Program-made: the position numbers and the translations under genes | The notes under the pieces: model-generated | What the model saw: the letters and a program-made list of their open reading frames with translations, nothing else | Told to the model about the DNA's origin: nothing | Database searches by the model: none | Source: Geobacillus genomosp. 3 | Lineage (GTDB): Bacteria > Bacillota > Bacilli > Bacillales > Anoxybacillaceae | Assembly: GCF_000445995.2 (NCBI RefSeq) | Contig: NC_022080.4 | Location: 256,001-320,000, forward strand | DNA length: 64,000 nucleotides | Direction: 5' to 3' | Part shown: piece by piece, positions 10,934 through 26,994 of the stretch | How the letters are laid out: each line of letters opens with the position of its first letter | Position numbering within the stretch: position 1 is the stretch's first letter

Positions 10934-11524
10934 AGAGGCTAGCGGTGTTTGCTTCCGGAAGCGGGACGAACTTTCAAGCGATCGTCGATGCGGCCAAGTG
11001 CGGCGATGTGCCGGCGGAAGTGGCGCTTTTGGTGTGCGACCGCCCGGGCGCGAACGTCATTGAACGGGCAGCGCGTGAAAACGTGCCGGCGTTTGTGTTT
11101 ACGCCAAAAGACTACCCATCCAAGGCGGCGTTTGAAAGCGAGATTTTGCGTGAGTTAAGGGAGCGGCGCATCGACTGGATTGCGCTCGCCGGCTATATGC
11201 GTTTGATCGGGCCGACATTGCTTTCGGCCTATGAAGGGAAAATTGTCAACATTCATCCGTCGCTGTTGCCGGCGTTTCCGGGCAAGGACGCGATCGGCCA
11301 GGCTTATCGGGCGGGCGTTTTGGAAACGGGCGTCACCGTCCATTATGTTGATGAAGGGATGGATACCGGACCGGTCATCGCCCAACGCGCTGTCCCGATG
11401 ATGCCCGGCGAGCCGATCGAGGCGCTTGAAGCGCGCATCCACGCGGTTGAACATGAGTTATACCCGGCGGTGTTGCGCATGCTGTTGGCGGACAAGGATC
11501 AACAAGAAGAAAGGATCGAGAGCG

Positions 11525-14439
<2,915 letters not shown>

Positions 14440-14463
14440 GATCATTCACTCCTTTGGATTGAA

Positions 14464-14490
14464 GGTGTCCCAAACGCGGGACACCTTTTC
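14464..14490. terminator. Purine operon terminator hairpin
   Basis: GGTGTCCC at 14464-14471 pairs with GGGACACC at 14478-14485, followed by TTTTC on the plus strand and flanked by AA on the left, so it could stop transcription arriving from purD and, weakly, from the other side. It has the same stem sequence as hairpins at 716 and 56421. Confidence 0.75.
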
Positions 14491-14602
14491 TAACGTGAAG
14501 CAGAACTTCCGGCAAGAGCGAAGCGAGTCTTCAGCCCCCTTGGGGCATTGTGGCGGGGAGAACCGTACGGCCTCGAGCGGTTGCTCCTGCCTGGCCGTTT
14601 AT

Positions 14603-14848
14603 TTATGTCGGATTGACAACAGCTTCTTTTTGTTCTTCAAGCAGCCGTTCACGCTGCATATTGTCAAACAAGGCTGTCAGTGGACAAAAACGGGTAATCC
14701 CTTCACCGACTTTCATGGCCCCAAGCAAGACGGCAAGCAGATACGATGTGCACCATGGCCGCCGGGCCAAACGGGCGGTCGCCCACGCCACAACAGTCAA
14801 ACCGAACGTAATGCGGATGAGCGCATTCACAATGCCGATATTCGCCAT
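14603..14848 (-). CDS. DUF2892-type small membrane protein
   Basis: An 81-residue protein resembling the DUF2892 (YgaP-like) membrane family: it starts MANIGIVNALIRITFGLTVVAW, has a second hydrophobic stretch around TSYLLAVLLGAMKVGEGI, and contains the FCPLTALF motif often seen in these proteins. The start at 14848 follows GAGGAGGG by about 8 nt. The role of the family is unknown. It lies between the purine operon and yerA on the opposite strand and could share a transcript with the 34-residue ORF downstream. Confidence 0.75.
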   Translation of the reverse strand: MANIGIVNALIRITFGLTVVAWATARLARRPWCTSYLLAVLLGAMKVGEGITRFCPLTALFDNMQRERLLEEQKEAVVNPT

Positions 14849-14942
14849 TGGCGTGTCCCTCCTCATCTTTTTATTGTGAAAATCGCTTTCGTGCGTTAAA
14901 ATGATTATATGGAACGATTAGGAAACAAGGGACGGGGTGTCA

Positions 14943-16688
14943 ATGGGCGAACAACGCTACCGATGGAAAAGCAGTGAATTGCGTGAACAGGCAGCGGTGA
15001 TGGATGGCAAACAATCACCGACCAAAGTATTGACGAACGCAACGTTTTTGCATTCCTATTTTCGCGAATGGGTAAAAGGGAATATATGGATACATGGCGA
15101 CCGCATCGTGTACGCCGGAGAGCGGCTTCCCAGCCGCGTCGATGAAGTGTGTGAAATCATCGACTGCCGCGGGTATGTGCTCGTCCCTGGCTACATTGAG
15201 CCGCATGTTCATCCATTTCAATTATATAATCCCCATTCATTTGCCCGTTATGCAGCAACGTGCGGGACGACGACGCTAATCAATGATAATTTATTTTTCC
15301 TTTTGCATCTTGACGATGAAGAGGCGTTTTTATTTTTGAAAGAAATGAATGCGCTTCCAACATCGATGTATTGGTGGTGCCGATTTGACGGGCAGACGGA
15401 GTTAGAGCGGGAGGATGAGCAGCTATCAAACGCCCGGATCAAACGGTGGTTGGATCAAGAAACGGTTCTTCAAGGCGGCGAGCTGACGTCGTGGCCGAAG
15501 CTCATCAGCGGCGATGACATTGTCCTTTACTGGATGCAAGAGGCAAAACGACGGCGCCGCAAAATCGAGGGACACTTCCCGGGCGCTTCGGAGAAAACGC
15601 TGGTGAAAATGGCGCTTTTCGGTGCAGACGGAGATCATGAAGTGATGACAGGAAAAGAAGTGCATCTGCGCCTTTGGCACGGCTATACGGTTACACTTCG
15701 CCATTCCTCGATCCGTCCGGATTTGCCGGTGGTGCTTGAGGAAATGAAAGCGCTCGGCATCCGGCACTACGACAAATGCTTATTGACGACCGACGGCTCG
15801 CCGCCGGCATTTTATGAAAACGGGGTCATGGATGGGCTGATTCGCATCGCCATTGAACATGGCGTGCCAGTCATCGACGCGTACGCCATGGCGACGATCA
15901 ACGCCGCTCGCCATTATGGCATCGAACATCTTCACGGCAGCATCACAACCGGCCGGATTGCGCACATCAATTTTCTGCGCTCGGCTCATGACCCGACGCC
16001 GGTGCAGGTGCTCGCCAAAGGAGAATGGGTGAAGCGGGAAGGGGAGCCGACAGGCGCATGGCCGGCGCCTGAGTGGGAACAGTTTGGCATTCGGCCGCTT
16101 TCATTATCATGGGAGCTTGAATGGGACGATTTGCAATTTTCGATGCCGATGGGGTTGCGCATGGAAAATGCGGTGATTTTAAAGCCGTATTCTGTTTCGG
16201 TCGATACGTCGCGCGACCGCTTAGGGCACGACCATGACGAATGCTTTTTAGTGCTGCTTGACCGAAATGGCCAATGGCGTGTCAATACGCTGCTTAAAGG
16301 GTTTTCATCGGCGCTTGGCGGGCTTTCGAGCTCGTATTCAAACACCGGCGATTTGATTTTGATCGGAAAGCATAAGGAAGATATGATGCTTGCTTTTCGG
16401 CGGATGAAGGAGATCGGTGGCGGCATTGTACTTGCCGAGAATGGGGAGATTTTGTTTGAACTCCCGCTTCCGCTTGGCGGCATGACGTCCACTTTAGAGA
16501 TGGAAACGTTGATGCACGAGGAAAAGACGTTCGTCCGCCTTTTGCGGGAGCGCGGGTATCATTTTGAGGATCCCGTGTACTCGTTGCTCTTTTTGCAATC
16601 GACCCACTTGCCGTATGTGCGCATCACCCAGCGCGGCATTTACGATGTCATGCACAAAACGGTACTCTTTCCTTCAATAATGCGGTAA
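14943..16688 (+). CDS. yerA: Adenine deaminase-like amidohydrolase (YerA type)
   Basis: An amidohydrolase of about 580 residues in the adenine deaminase family. The metal-site motif PGYIEPHVHPF and the GTTTLINDN segment are present near residues 80-120, with TTDGSPP around residue 280 in the second half of the TIM barrel. Adenine deaminases turn adenine into hypoxanthine for purine salvage, which suits a place beside the purine operon, but YerA-type proteins are a divergent branch and the substrate is inferred. I chose the ATG at 14943; a GTG at 14937 is possible. Confidence 0.8.
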   Translation: MGEQRYRWKSSELREQAAVMDGKQSPTKVLTNATFLHSYFREWVKGNIWIHGDRIVYAGERLPSRVDEVCEIIDCRGYVLVPGYIEPHVHPFQLYNPHSFARYAATCGTTTLINDNLFFLLHLDDEEAFLFLKEMNALPTSMYWWCRFDGQTELEREDEQLSNARIKRWLDQETVLQGGELTSWPKLISGDDIVLYWMQEAKRRRRKIEGHFPGASEKTLVKMALFGADGDHEVMTGKEVHLRLWHGYTVTLRHSSIRPDLPVVLEEMKALGIRHYDKCLLTTDGSPPAFYENGVMDGLIRIAIEHGVPVIDAYAMATINAARHYGIEHLHGSITTGRIAHINFLRSAHDPTPVQVLAKGEWVKREGEPTGAWPAPEWEQFGIRPLSLSWELEWDDLQFSMPMGLRMENAVILKPYSVSVDTSRDRLGHDHDECFLVLLDRNGQWRVNTLLKGFSSALGGLSSSYSNTGDLILIGKHKEDMMLAFRRMKEIGGGIVLAENGEILFELPLPLGGMTSTLEMETLMHEEKTFVRLLRERGYHFEDPVYSLLFLQSTHLPYVRITQRGIYDVMHKTVLFPSIMR

Positions 16689-16717
16689 AATAAAAAAGAA
16701 AAAAGGTTGTGTATCCA

Positions 16718-17725
16718 TTGAAACGTTGGCTGTATGCCATTGGCTGTATGGCGCTGCTCCTTGGCGGCTGCACCGCCCAAAGCGAGCCGGAGCCGGCGAA
16801 ACCGCCTGTGCAAGAGCAGCCGCCCCAGCCTCCGGCAGAGGAGAAGGAGAAGGAAACGTTTCCGTTGACCGGGCTGCCAGCGGAAGGGGACGTCCGTCAG
16901 CGGGTCGTCGGCGTGATGGTCAACAACCATCCGAAGGCGCGTCCGCAATCGGGATTAAGCCAAGCAGATATCGTGTACGAGGTGCTTGCCGAGGGGGATA
17001 TCACCCGTTTTTTGGCGCTTTATCAAAGCGATCGGCCGGAACGGGTCGGGCCGGTGCGGAGTGCGCGTGATTATTATATTGATTTAAGCGAAGGTTATAA
17101 CGCTATTTATGTTTGCCATGGCTGGAGCCCAGAGGCGAAAGCGAGGCTCGAACGGGGCGAAACTGACTATTTGAACGGACTCTTTTACGATGGGACGCTG
17201 TTTGAGCGCGTTTCCTTCCGCAAGGCGCCGCATAACTCATACATTACGTTTGCCAATATTGAAAAAGGGGCGGATGACAACGAATACGCATGGACGGACG
17301 ATATCGCCCCACTGCCATTTCGTTCTGATGAGCCAAGCGGGGAGAAAGTCGGGACGGTCCGCATCGCCTATTCGCACCGCCTATACGCCCAAGTGGAATA
17401 TCGCTACGCTCCGGAGCAAAAAGGGTATTACCGGTATAGCGGCGGCGAGCAGACGATCGATTACGATACGCGCGCTCCGGTCGTGGTGCAAAATGTGCTA
17501 ATCATCGCCGCCCGCCATCAAGTGATCGACAGCTACGGGCGGCGCGACATTGATTTCACTTCCGGCGGCCAAGGCTACTTGTTGCAAAACGGCGTCATCC
17601 AGCCGATCGAATGGAAAAACGTCGACGGCCGGCTGCTGCCATACCGCGATGGGGTGCCGGTCGGGTTCGTGCCGGGCAAAACGTGGATCAATATCGTTCC
17701 GGAACTGACGGCTGTTCAATGGTGA
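16718..17725 (+). CDS. yerB: DUF3048 lipoprotein (YerB)
   Basis: A secreted lipoprotein of unknown function. It has a basic start, a hydrophobic signal and a lipobox LLLGGC, then a proline- and glutamate-rich linker and two DUF3048 halves (LTGLPAEGDVRQRVVGVMVNN..., PERVGPVRSARDYY). The gene order yerA-yerB-yerC-pcrB matches B. subtilis. The start is uncertain: TTG at 16718 has AAAAGG 11 nt upstream, and GTG at 16709 lies only 2 nt from it. Confidence 0.85.
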   Translation: MKRWLYAIGCMALLLGGCTAQSEPEPAKPPVQEQPPQPPAEEKEKETFPLTGLPAEGDVRQRVVGVMVNNHPKARPQSGLSQADIVYEVLAEGDITRFLALYQSDRPERVGPVRSARDYYIDLSEGYNAIYVCHGWSPEAKARLERGETDYLNGLFYDGTLFERVSFRKAPHNSYITFANIEKGADDNEYAWTDDIAPLPFRSDEPSGEKVGTVRIAYSHRLYAQVEYRYAPEQKGYYRYSGGEQTIDYDTRAPVVVQNVLIIAARHQVIDSYGRRDIDFTSGGQGYLLQNGVIQPIEWKNVDGRLLPYRDGVPVGFVPGKTWINIVPELTAVQW

Positions 17726-18050
17726 CGACGCGCAAATGACCGTTGGTCCGGCGGCGCGCCTCGCTAGTTTTCTAAACGATGAACAAAGAATGTCGTCAAC
17801 AAGCCAAAACCAAGTATGTTGATCGGCCGATAAAGACGGGTTGGGAAGGCGTTGATTCCCTTTTTTGTGCTGTAGTCGGCAGACGGTTTGCTCATCGACG
17901 ATGGGCTGTTGGCGCATGCCCTCTCCGAACAAGGAACGACTTGCAGGCACAAACTCCATTGGCCCGCCGTCGTTCTTGTTCGGAAAAGGCAAAGATGCTT
18001 ATGTTCGGCCATACAATTTGCGGTTTCACCAAAGCAAGGAGGAGACATAC
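17726..18050. other. Intergenic region before yerC
   Basis: 325 nt with no gene I can support. Reading frames on both strands are interrupted and none has a ribosome site, apart from the yerC site AAGGAGG at its right end. The minus strand holds a short hydrophobic frame near 17764-17830 that I cannot match to anything. Confidence 0.5.
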
Positions 18051-18377
18051 ATGCAAATCGATAAACTGCGCGGCAGGGAGCTTGATCAACTGTTTAAAGC
18101 CATTTTGTCGTTGCGTGACTTAGAGGAGTGTTACCGTTTTTTTGATGACTTATGCACCGTCAACGAAATTCAGGCGCTTGCCCAACGTCTGGAAGTCGCC
18201 CGCATGTTGCGGGAAGGGTATACGTACCATAAAATTGAAACTGAAACCGGAGCAAGCACGGCGACCATTTCGCGTGTCAAGCGCTGCCTCAACTACGGCA
18301 ACGATGCCTATGCGATGGCGCTTGACCGCATTAAAGAAGAACAGCTGCAAGAAGAAAATGAAGCCGTGACAGACTGA
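18051..18377 (+). CDS. yerC: YerC, TrpR/YerC/YecD family DNA-binding protein
   Basis: A 108-residue TrpR-like regulator. The helix-turn-helix is visible as QALAQRLEVARMLREGYTYHKIETETGASTATISRVKRCLNYG (about residues 40-85), the family hallmark. Its target in Bacillus is not established to my knowledge. The ATG at 18051 follows AAGGAGG by 8 nt. A hairpin terminator follows at 18381. Confidence 0.93.
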   Translation: MQIDKLRGRELDQLFKAILSLRDLEECYRFFDDLCTVNEIQALAQRLEVARMLREGYTYHKIETETGASTATISRVKRCLNYGNDAYAMALDRIKEEQLQEENEAVTD

Positions 18378-18380
18378 TCA

Positions 18381-18425
18381 GGAAAGGAGATTCCTTCCAT
18401 ATGAAAAGGAACTCCTTTTCTTTTT
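18381..18425 (+). terminator. yerC terminator
   Basis: AAAGGAGATTCCTT pairs with AAGGAACTCCTTT across a short loop, followed by TCTTTTTG. Confidence 0.8.
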
Positions 18426-18432
18426 GCGGATT

Positions 18433-18441
18433 TGTTATAAT
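18433..18441 (+). promoter_or_regulatory. Extended -10 promoter for pcrB-pcrA-ligA
   Basis: TGTTATAAT (TGn followed by TATAAT at 18436-18441) lies directly after the yerC terminator and about 36 nt before pcrB. No good -35 box is visible at 17 bp. Confidence 0.5.
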
Positions 18442-18476
18442 GAAACAATGGAGAACGGAGTGGAAGGGGTATTGTC

Positions 18477-19178
18477 ATGGAAGAGGTTCGCGCTTGGCGC
18501 CATGTGTTTAAACTCGACCCGAACAAGTTGATTGATGACGAGCGCCTTGAGCGCCTTTGCGAGTCGGGAACGGATGCGGTCATCGTCGGCGGAACGGACG
18601 GAGTGACGCTCGATGGTGTGCTTGATTTATTGGCCCGCATCCGCCGGTTTTCGGTGCCATGCGCGCTTGAAGTCACAAATCTTGAGGCCTTGACGCCGGG
18701 GTTTGATGCGTATTTCATCCCGATCGTGTTAAACAGCCGCCATGTCGATTGGGTAATCGGCCGTCATCATGAGGCGGTGAAACAGCATGGCGACGTCATG
18801 AACTGGGAGGAGATTTTCGCCGAGGGATATTGCATTTTGAACCCGGAATGCAAGGCGGCGAAGCTCACTGAGGCCGACACCGGACTGAGTGAAGACGATG
18901 TTGTGGCCTACGCCCGCCTCGCTCAACATTTGTACAAGCTGCCGATCTTTTACCTCGAATATAGCGGCACATACGGCGATCCGATTCTAGTGGAAAACGT
19001 GAAACGGGTGCTCGATAAGACGCAGCTGTTTTACGGTGGCGGCATTACTGCGCCGGAACAGGCGGCTGAGATGGCGCGCTACGCCGATACCGTTGTCGTC
19101 GGCAACGCCATTTACGAATCATTTGAGCAGGCGTTGTTGACCGTGGCCGCTGTGAAGCGGGTGAACGAGGCAGAATAG
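18477..19178 (+). CDS. pcrB: Heptaprenylglyceryl phosphate synthase
   Basis: PcrB joins glycerol-1-phosphate to heptaprenyl diphosphate, making an ether lipid precursor in Bacillales. The 233-residue TIM-barrel protein shows the GGTDGVT phosphate motif, [11 protein letters not shown] and [11 protein letters not shown], with VVVGNAIYE near the C-terminus, all typical of the GGGP-synthase family. It stands immediately before pcrA, as in B. subtilis. Confidence 0.95.
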   Translation: MEEVRAWRHVFKLDPNKLIDDERLERLCESGTDAVIVGGTDGVTLDGVLDLLARIRRFSVPCALEVTNLEALTPGFDAYFIPIVLNSRHVDWVIGRHHEAVKQHGDVMNWEEIFAEGYCILNPECKAAKLTEADTGLSEDDVVAYARLAQHLYKLPIFYLEYSGTYGDPILVENVKRVLDKTQLFYGGGITAPEQAAEMARYADTVVVGNAIYESFEQALLTVAAVKRVNEAE

Positions 19179-19206
19179 AACATATGTTTTATTGGTGGTG
19201 GACATG

Positions 19207-21381
19207 ATGAATTTTTTATCGGAAAAGCTACTTGCGCATTTAAACAAAGAGCAGCAAGAAGCCGTCAGGACGACGGAAGGCCCGCTGCTCATTATGGCGG
19301 GGGCGGGAAGCGGAAAAACGCGCGTGTTGACGCACCGGATCGCCTATTTGATGGCGGAAAAGCATGTGGCGCCGTGGAACATTTTGGCCATTACGTTTAC
19401 GAACAAGGCGGCGCGTGAAATGCGGGAACGCGTGCAGTCACTCTTAGGCGGGGCGGCGGAAGATGTCTGGATCTCGACGTTTCACTCGATGTGTGTCCGC
19501 ATTTTGCGCCGCGACATTGACCGCATCGGCATCAACCGCAATTTTTCCATCCTCGATTCGACGGATCAACTTTCCGTGATCAAAACGATTTTAAAGGAAA
19601 AAAACATCGACCCGAAAAAATTTGAACCGCGTACCATTTTAGGGACGATCAGCGCGGCAAAAAACGAGCTGTTGTCCACGGAACAATTCGCGAAGCGGGC
19701 CTCGACGTATTACGAAAAAATCGTCAGCGACATCTATCAAGAATACCAGCAGCGCCTGCTTCGCAACCATTCGCTCGATTTTGACGATTTGATCATGACA
19801 ACGATCCAACTGTTTGACCGCGTGCCGGATGTGCTCCACCATTACCAATATAAGTTTCAGTACATCCATATTGATGAATACCAAGACACGAATCGCGCCC
19901 AATATACGCTCGTCAAAAAGCTGGCGGAACGCTTTCAAAACATTTGCGCCGTCGGCGACGCCGACCAGTCGATTTACCGTTGGCGCGGGGCGGACATCCA
20001 AAACATTTTGTCGTTCGAGCGCGACTATCCGAACGCAAAAGTCATTTTGCTTGAGCAAAACTACCGCTCGACGAAGCGCATTTTGCAGGCAGCGAACGAA
20101 GTGATCGAGCATAACGTCAACCGAAAGCCGAAACGGCTTTGGACAGAAAATGCGGAAGGGAAACCGATCCTTTATTACGAGGCGATGAACGAAGCGGACG
20201 AAGCGCAGTTTGTCGCCGGCCGCATTCGCGAGGCGGTAGAGCGCGGCGAGCGCCGCTACAGCGATTTTGCCGTCTTGTACCGGACGAACGCCCAGTCGCG
20301 CGTCGTCGAGGAAATGTTGCTGAAAGCGAACATTCCGTATCAAATTGTCGGCGGCTTAAAGTTTTATGACCGGAAAGAAATTAAAGACATTCTCGCCTAT
20401 TTGCGCGTCATCGCCAATCCGGACGACGATTTAAGCTTGCTTCGCATCATCAATGTGCCGAAGCGCGGCATCGGGGCTTCAACGATCGACAAACTCGTTC
20501 GCTATGCGGCCGGGCATGAACTGTCGCTCTTTGAAGCGCTCGGGGAGCTTGAGATGATCGGGCTTGGCGCCAAAGCGGCCGGGGCGCTCGCTGCGTTTCG
20601 CGGCCAGCTCGAGCAATGGACGCAGCTGCAAGAATACGTCTCCGTCACCGAGCTCGTCGAAGAAGTGCTCGACAAATCCGGCTACCGCGACATGCTGAAG
20701 GCGGAGCGGACGATTGAAGCGCAAAGCCGGCTTGAGAACTTGGATGAGTTTTTATCGGTGACAAAGCATTTTGAAAATGTGAGCGACGATAAATCGCTCA
20801 TCGCCTTTTTAACTGACTTGGCGCTTATTTCCGACTTGGACGAGCTGAACGGGACAGACGAGGGGGCTGAAGGTGATGCGGTCGTTTTAATGACGCTTCA
20901 TGCCGCCAAAGGGCTTGAGTTTCCGGTCGTCTTTTTGATCGGCATGGAAGAAGGCATTTTCCCGCACAACCGCTCGCTCAATGATGACGATGAGATGGAA
21001 GAGGAACGGCGGCTGGCGTATGTCGGCATCACCCGCGCGGAGGAAGAACTTGTGCTGACGAGCGCGCAAATGCGAACGCTGTTTGGCAACATCCAAATGA
21101 ACCCGCCATCACGCTTTTTGGATGAAATTCCGGCGCATTTGCTCGAGACGGCCTCGCGCCGTCAAGCGGCCGCCTCCCGTCCGGTCGTTTCGCGCCCGCA
21201 GGCCAGCGGCGCCGTTGGGTCGTGGAAAGTCGGCGACCGGGCGAACCACCGAAAATGGGGGGTCGGCACCGTTGTCAGCGTCCGCGGCGACGGCGATGAC
21301 CAAGAGCTTGACATCGCCTTCCCAAGTCCGACCGGTATTAAACGGCTGCTTGCGAAATTTGCGCCGATTGAGAAAGTGTAA
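19207..21381 (+). CDS. pcrA: ATP-dependent DNA helicase PcrA
   Basis: A superfamily 1A 3'-5' helicase used in repair, rolling-circle replication and clearing of RecA filaments. Motif I is GAGSGKT (residues 32-38), with [11 protein letters not shown] (Ia), HIDEYQDTN (II), [14 protein letters not shown] (III), LEQNYRST (IV), [15 protein letters not shown] (V) and YVGITRA (VI). The C-terminal tail [18 protein letters not shown] is the RNA-polymerase-binding Tudor-like fold. With the ATG at 19207 it is 724 residues, the size of the crystallised G. stearothermophilus protein, and is nearly identical to it as I recall. Confidence 0.98.
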   Translation: MNFLSEKLLAHLNKEQQEAVRTTEGPLLIMAGAGSGKTRVLTHRIAYLMAEKHVAPWNILAITFTNKAAREMRERVQSLLGGAAEDVWISTFHSMCVRILRRDIDRIGINRNFSILDSTDQLSVIKTILKEKNIDPKKFEPRTILGTISAAKNELLSTEQFAKRASTYYEKIVSDIYQEYQQRLLRNHSLDFDDLIMTTIQLFDRVPDVLHHYQYKFQYIHIDEYQDTNRAQYTLVKKLAERFQNICAVGDADQSIYRWRGADIQNILSFERDYPNAKVILLEQNYRSTKRILQAANEVIEHNVNRKPKRLWTENAEGKPILYYEAMNEADEAQFVAGRIREAVERGERRYSDFAVLYRTNAQSRVVEEMLLKANIPYQIVGGLKFYDRKEIKDILAYLRVIANPDDDLSLLRIINVPKRGIGASTIDKLVRYAAGHELSLFEALGELEMIGLGAKAAGALAAFRGQLEQWTQLQEYVSVTELVEEVLDKSGYRDMLKAERTIEAQSRLENLDEFLSVTKHFENVSDDKSLIAFLTDLALISDLDELNGTDEGAEGDAVVLMTLHAAKGLEFPVVFLIGMEEGIFPHNRSLNDDDEMEEERRLAYVGITRAEEELVLTSAQMRTLFGNIQMNPPSRFLDEIPAHLLETASRRQAAASRPVVSRPQASGAVGSWKVGDRANHRKWGVGTVVSVRGDGDDQELDIAFPSPTGIKRLLAKFAPIEKV

Positions 21382-24635
<3,254 letters not shown>

Positions 24636-24651
24636 CAACACAACGTGCCGC

Positions 24652-24688
24652 ATCCTCTCTGGACGAGCCAGAGGGGATGTGTTTTTTG
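24652..24688 (+). terminator. Terminator after camS
   Basis: CATCCTCTCTGG (24652-24663) pairs with CCAGAGGGGATG (24669-24680) and is followed by TGTTTTTT. It ends the pcrB-pcrA-ligA-camS unit. Confidence 0.9.
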
Positions 24689-24747
24689 CGATGTTACGGT
24701 TCGAAAAGCTGGTGAAAACAAATTCGCTGGCAGCCCGTCGGTGTGAT

Positions 24748-24776
24748 TTGCCGGATGGAAAACAGACTGGTAAAAT
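24748..24776 (+). promoter_or_regulatory. Promoter of the LOG-family gene
   Basis: TTGCCG at 24748-24753, a 17-bp gap, and TAAAAT at 24771-24776, preceded by an extended TG. Confidence 0.65.
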
Positions 24777-24814
24777 AATGAGGACTTAGATGCGAGTAAA
24801 GGTGTGTCACGATC

Positions 24815-25378
24815 ATGAAAGCCATTTGTGTGTTTTGCGGATCAAGTTACGGACGAAGCATGAAATATAAGGAAGCGGCGAAAGCGCTCGGAACGTTTCT
24901 CGCCCAAAGCGGCATGACGCTCATTTACGGCGGCGGGATGCGGGGCTTGATGGGGGAAGTCGCGGAGGCGGCGCTTCGCCATCAAGGACGCGTGGTCGGG
25001 ATCATTCCTCAATTTTTGAAAGCCCGGGAAGTGGCGCATGACCGGTTGAGCGAGCTAGTGGTTGTCGATACGATGCATACGCGCAAGGCGAAAATGTATG
25101 AGGCGGCCGACGGGTTTATCGCCCTGCCAGGCGGGTATGGGACGTATGAAGAGCTGTTTGAAGTGCTCTCATGGTCGCGCGTCGGCCTCCACCAAAAACC
25201 GATCGGCCTGCTTAACGTGGAAGGGTTTTTCGATCCCCTTCTTCATTTGCTTCGGCATACAGTCGACAACGGATTCGCCGCGCCGGAGGACCTCGAGCTG
25301 ATCGTCAGCGCTGAGGATGTTTCAACGCTGTATGAGCGGATGAAAAAGTTCCGCCATCATCGCTGTTCTGGAACATGA
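24815..25378 (+). CDS. LOG family protein (YvdD-like nucleoside 5'-monophosphate phosphoribohydrolase)
   Basis: A 187-residue Rossmann-fold protein of the LOG family. The start ICVFCGSSYG, the MTLIYGGGMRGLMG loop and the signature PGGYGTYEELFEVLSW are all present. Plant and fungal members release cytokinin bases from their monophosphates; bacterial members have a similar AMP-hydrolysing activity in vitro and an unclear cell role. It stands alone with its own promoter and converges on the amine oxidase gene. Confidence 0.9.
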   Translation: MKAICVFCGSSYGRSMKYKEAAKALGTFLAQSGMTLIYGGGMRGLMGEVAEAALRHQGRVVGIIPQFLKAREVAHDRLSELVVVDTMHTRKAKMYEAADGFIALPGGYGTYEELFEVLSWSRVGLHQKPIGLLNVEGFFDPLLHLLRHTVDNGFAAPEDLELIVSAEDVSTLYERMKKFRHHRCSGT

Positions 25379-25413
25379 AGGAGCGGTTGACCGCTCCGCC
25401 GGTAGAGATGCTG

Positions 25414-26889
25414 CTAAGCTGGCGAGTTGTTCACTTCATACGCGACGCGGATGCCGGATTCAATGGCGCCTTGAATCCATCCGTGGTGGGTGGAAGCATG
25501 CTCGCCGGCAAAATGCACCCTTCCTTCGGGGGCCACGATATACGGCGACAGCTCCGTCACCTGATTGGGCTTCATCATCGTGAAGGCGCCGCCGGAGTAC
25601 GGATAGCGCACCCAGCTATGACTTGTTCCGGTTTCAAATTCACGGTACACTTGTTCGCCGTGGATGACGGCTAAGTTTTTCAACGTATATTCAAGCCGCT
25701 CTTCATCGCTTAAGCTGTCCCAGGGGATCGTGTCGTCCTCCCACGTATAGCTGGCTAGCACCACTCCCGGCCCGGCCGTGCCGATGCCTTGGCTCGGGTA
25801 TTGGGTGTAGCGAATCGGCAAATCCGAGACGGTTTTGCCCCCGAACATCCCCTCTTTTTCCCAAAACCGTGTTTTAAATTGGATGCCGGTTTTCGTTGAG
25901 CCCGCATAATGGAGTTCGCGAATCGCTTTCCATTTGTTTTCGGAAAATGAATGGCGCGGTTCGATGTCGACAAACTGCAAAACGGAAAACGGGATGGTGA
26001 CGATCACCCGATCAGCGGTCGTTTGAAACGGTTGGAGAATTTTCGTATGGGTCGCATGAATGGTGACGCTGTTTTCGGTTTGCACGATTTTTTGCACTTT
26101 ATGGCTAAAGAGGATGTCATCCTTCAGCTGCGGCAAAAAGGCCTTTGGAAGCCGATCGTTTCCGCCGGCAATTTCGTAAAAGCGAATATTCGGCGTAAAC
26201 AGCACCATGAGTTCACGCAACATCTCAAGAAACGAAAGTTCGGGGAATCCTTCTAATGAGAGAACAGCTTTGATCATATCGATGGCTCCCACGGACAACG
26301 ACAGGCCGAACGGGTTGTAACGCAAATACGAGTCAAGCGAGTAGCGGTCGAGCTGTTCGATGACGATCGGCCAATGTTTTTCCGGGTGTTGCGCAATGAA
26401 TTGAACGACCGGGCGAATGGCCATCTGCAATAACTCGGAAGCGGTTTTGCCCCGTTCATGCGGGGCGACCGGAAAGCCAAAGAGGCCGGGATGCCGCTCA
26501 TATTTGTCAAGGCGCGCTTTCACGCCGCGAAAATATACAATGTCGCGCGGGGTGCTGTTGATAAACGGATGGAGCGGCAAGTTGAATTTTTGGATGTATT
26601 CGAGCGTCAATCGATGGGTGTGGGGAATGCGCATCGCGCCGGCTTCGAGATACTGGTCGTCACGGAAGTTGGAGCGGAGCGTGTAAATTCGGCCGCCGAC
26701 CCGCTCGGACGCCTCTAAGATGGTGATGCGATGGCCGGCTTGCTTCAGCAGTGACGCCGCGACAAGCCCGGCCATGCCGGCGCCGATGGTGACGATATGT
26801 TGAGGGGACGACGGTTTCTTTAAGCCGTTGCGAATGATCGAGATCATCGTTTCCATTGATAGTTTTGGAGAAACATAAGGATGGGACAC
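25414..26889 (-). CDS. Flavin monoamine oxidase / L-amino-acid oxidase family protein
   Basis: An FAD enzyme of 491 residues. The dinucleotide fold IVTIGAGMAGLVAASLLKQAGHRITILEASERVGGRI lies at about residues 32-68, and the C-terminal FAD segment GRVHFAGEHASTHHGWIQGAIESGIR near the end is typical of L-amino-acid oxidases and monoamine oxidases. It is similar in type to B. subtilis YobN. The substrate cannot be read from sequence. The start is GTG at 26889 with GGGGGG 9 nt upstream, and that ribosome site sits inside a predicted stem (next entry). It follows a glyoxalase-like gene on the same strand after 105 nt. Confidence 0.9.
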   Translation of the reverse strand: MSHPYVSPKLSMETMISIIRNGLKKPSSPQHIVTIGAGMAGLVAASLLKQAGHRITILEASERVGGRIYTLRSNFRDDQYLEAGAMRIPHTHRLTLEYIQKFNLPLHPFINSTPRDIVYFRGVKARLDKYERHPGLFGFPVAPHERGKTASELLQMAIRPVVQFIAQHPEKHWPIVIEQLDRYSLDSYLRYNPFGLSLSVGAIDMIKAVLSLEGFPELSFLEMLRELMVLFTPNIRFYEIAGGNDRLPKAFLPQLKDDILFSHKVQKIVQTENSVTIHATHTKILQPFQTTADRVIVTIPFSVLQFVDIEPRHSFSENKWKAIRELHYAGSTKTGIQFKTRFWEKEGMFGGKTVSDLPIRYTQYPSQGIGTAGPGVVLASYTWEDDTIPWDSLSDEERLEYTLKNLAVIHGEQVYREFETGTSHSWVRYPYSGGAFTMMKPNQVTELSPYIVAPEGRVHFAGEHASTHHGWIQGAIESGIRVAYEVNNSPA

Positions 26890-26899
26890 GGTTGGATTC

Positions 26900-26971
26900 C
26901 CCCCTTTGCCGATTTCCGCAGCAAGGCGTCGCTGACGCGGTTACTTCATTGGTATTCGACCGCAAAGGGGG
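26900..26971 (-). promoter_or_regulatory. Stem that can hide the amine oxidase ribosome site
   Basis: On the minus strand, CCCCCTTTGC (26971-26962) is a perfect 10-base complement of GCAAAGGGGG (26909-26900), which contains the ribosome site of the amine oxidase. The 52-nt loop holds a further GCGTC/GACGC hairpin. In mRNA the stem would block translation unless opened. No known riboswitch class is recognised. Confidence 0.5.
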
Positions 26972-26994
26972 ATATGCGAGAATAAGAGCGTCCA

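Noticed and set aside
17764..18048. Minus-strand frame of 94 codons with a hydrophobic end, opposite the yerC leader
   Set aside because: No ribosome site, no family match, and it ends in the middle of the intergenic region.
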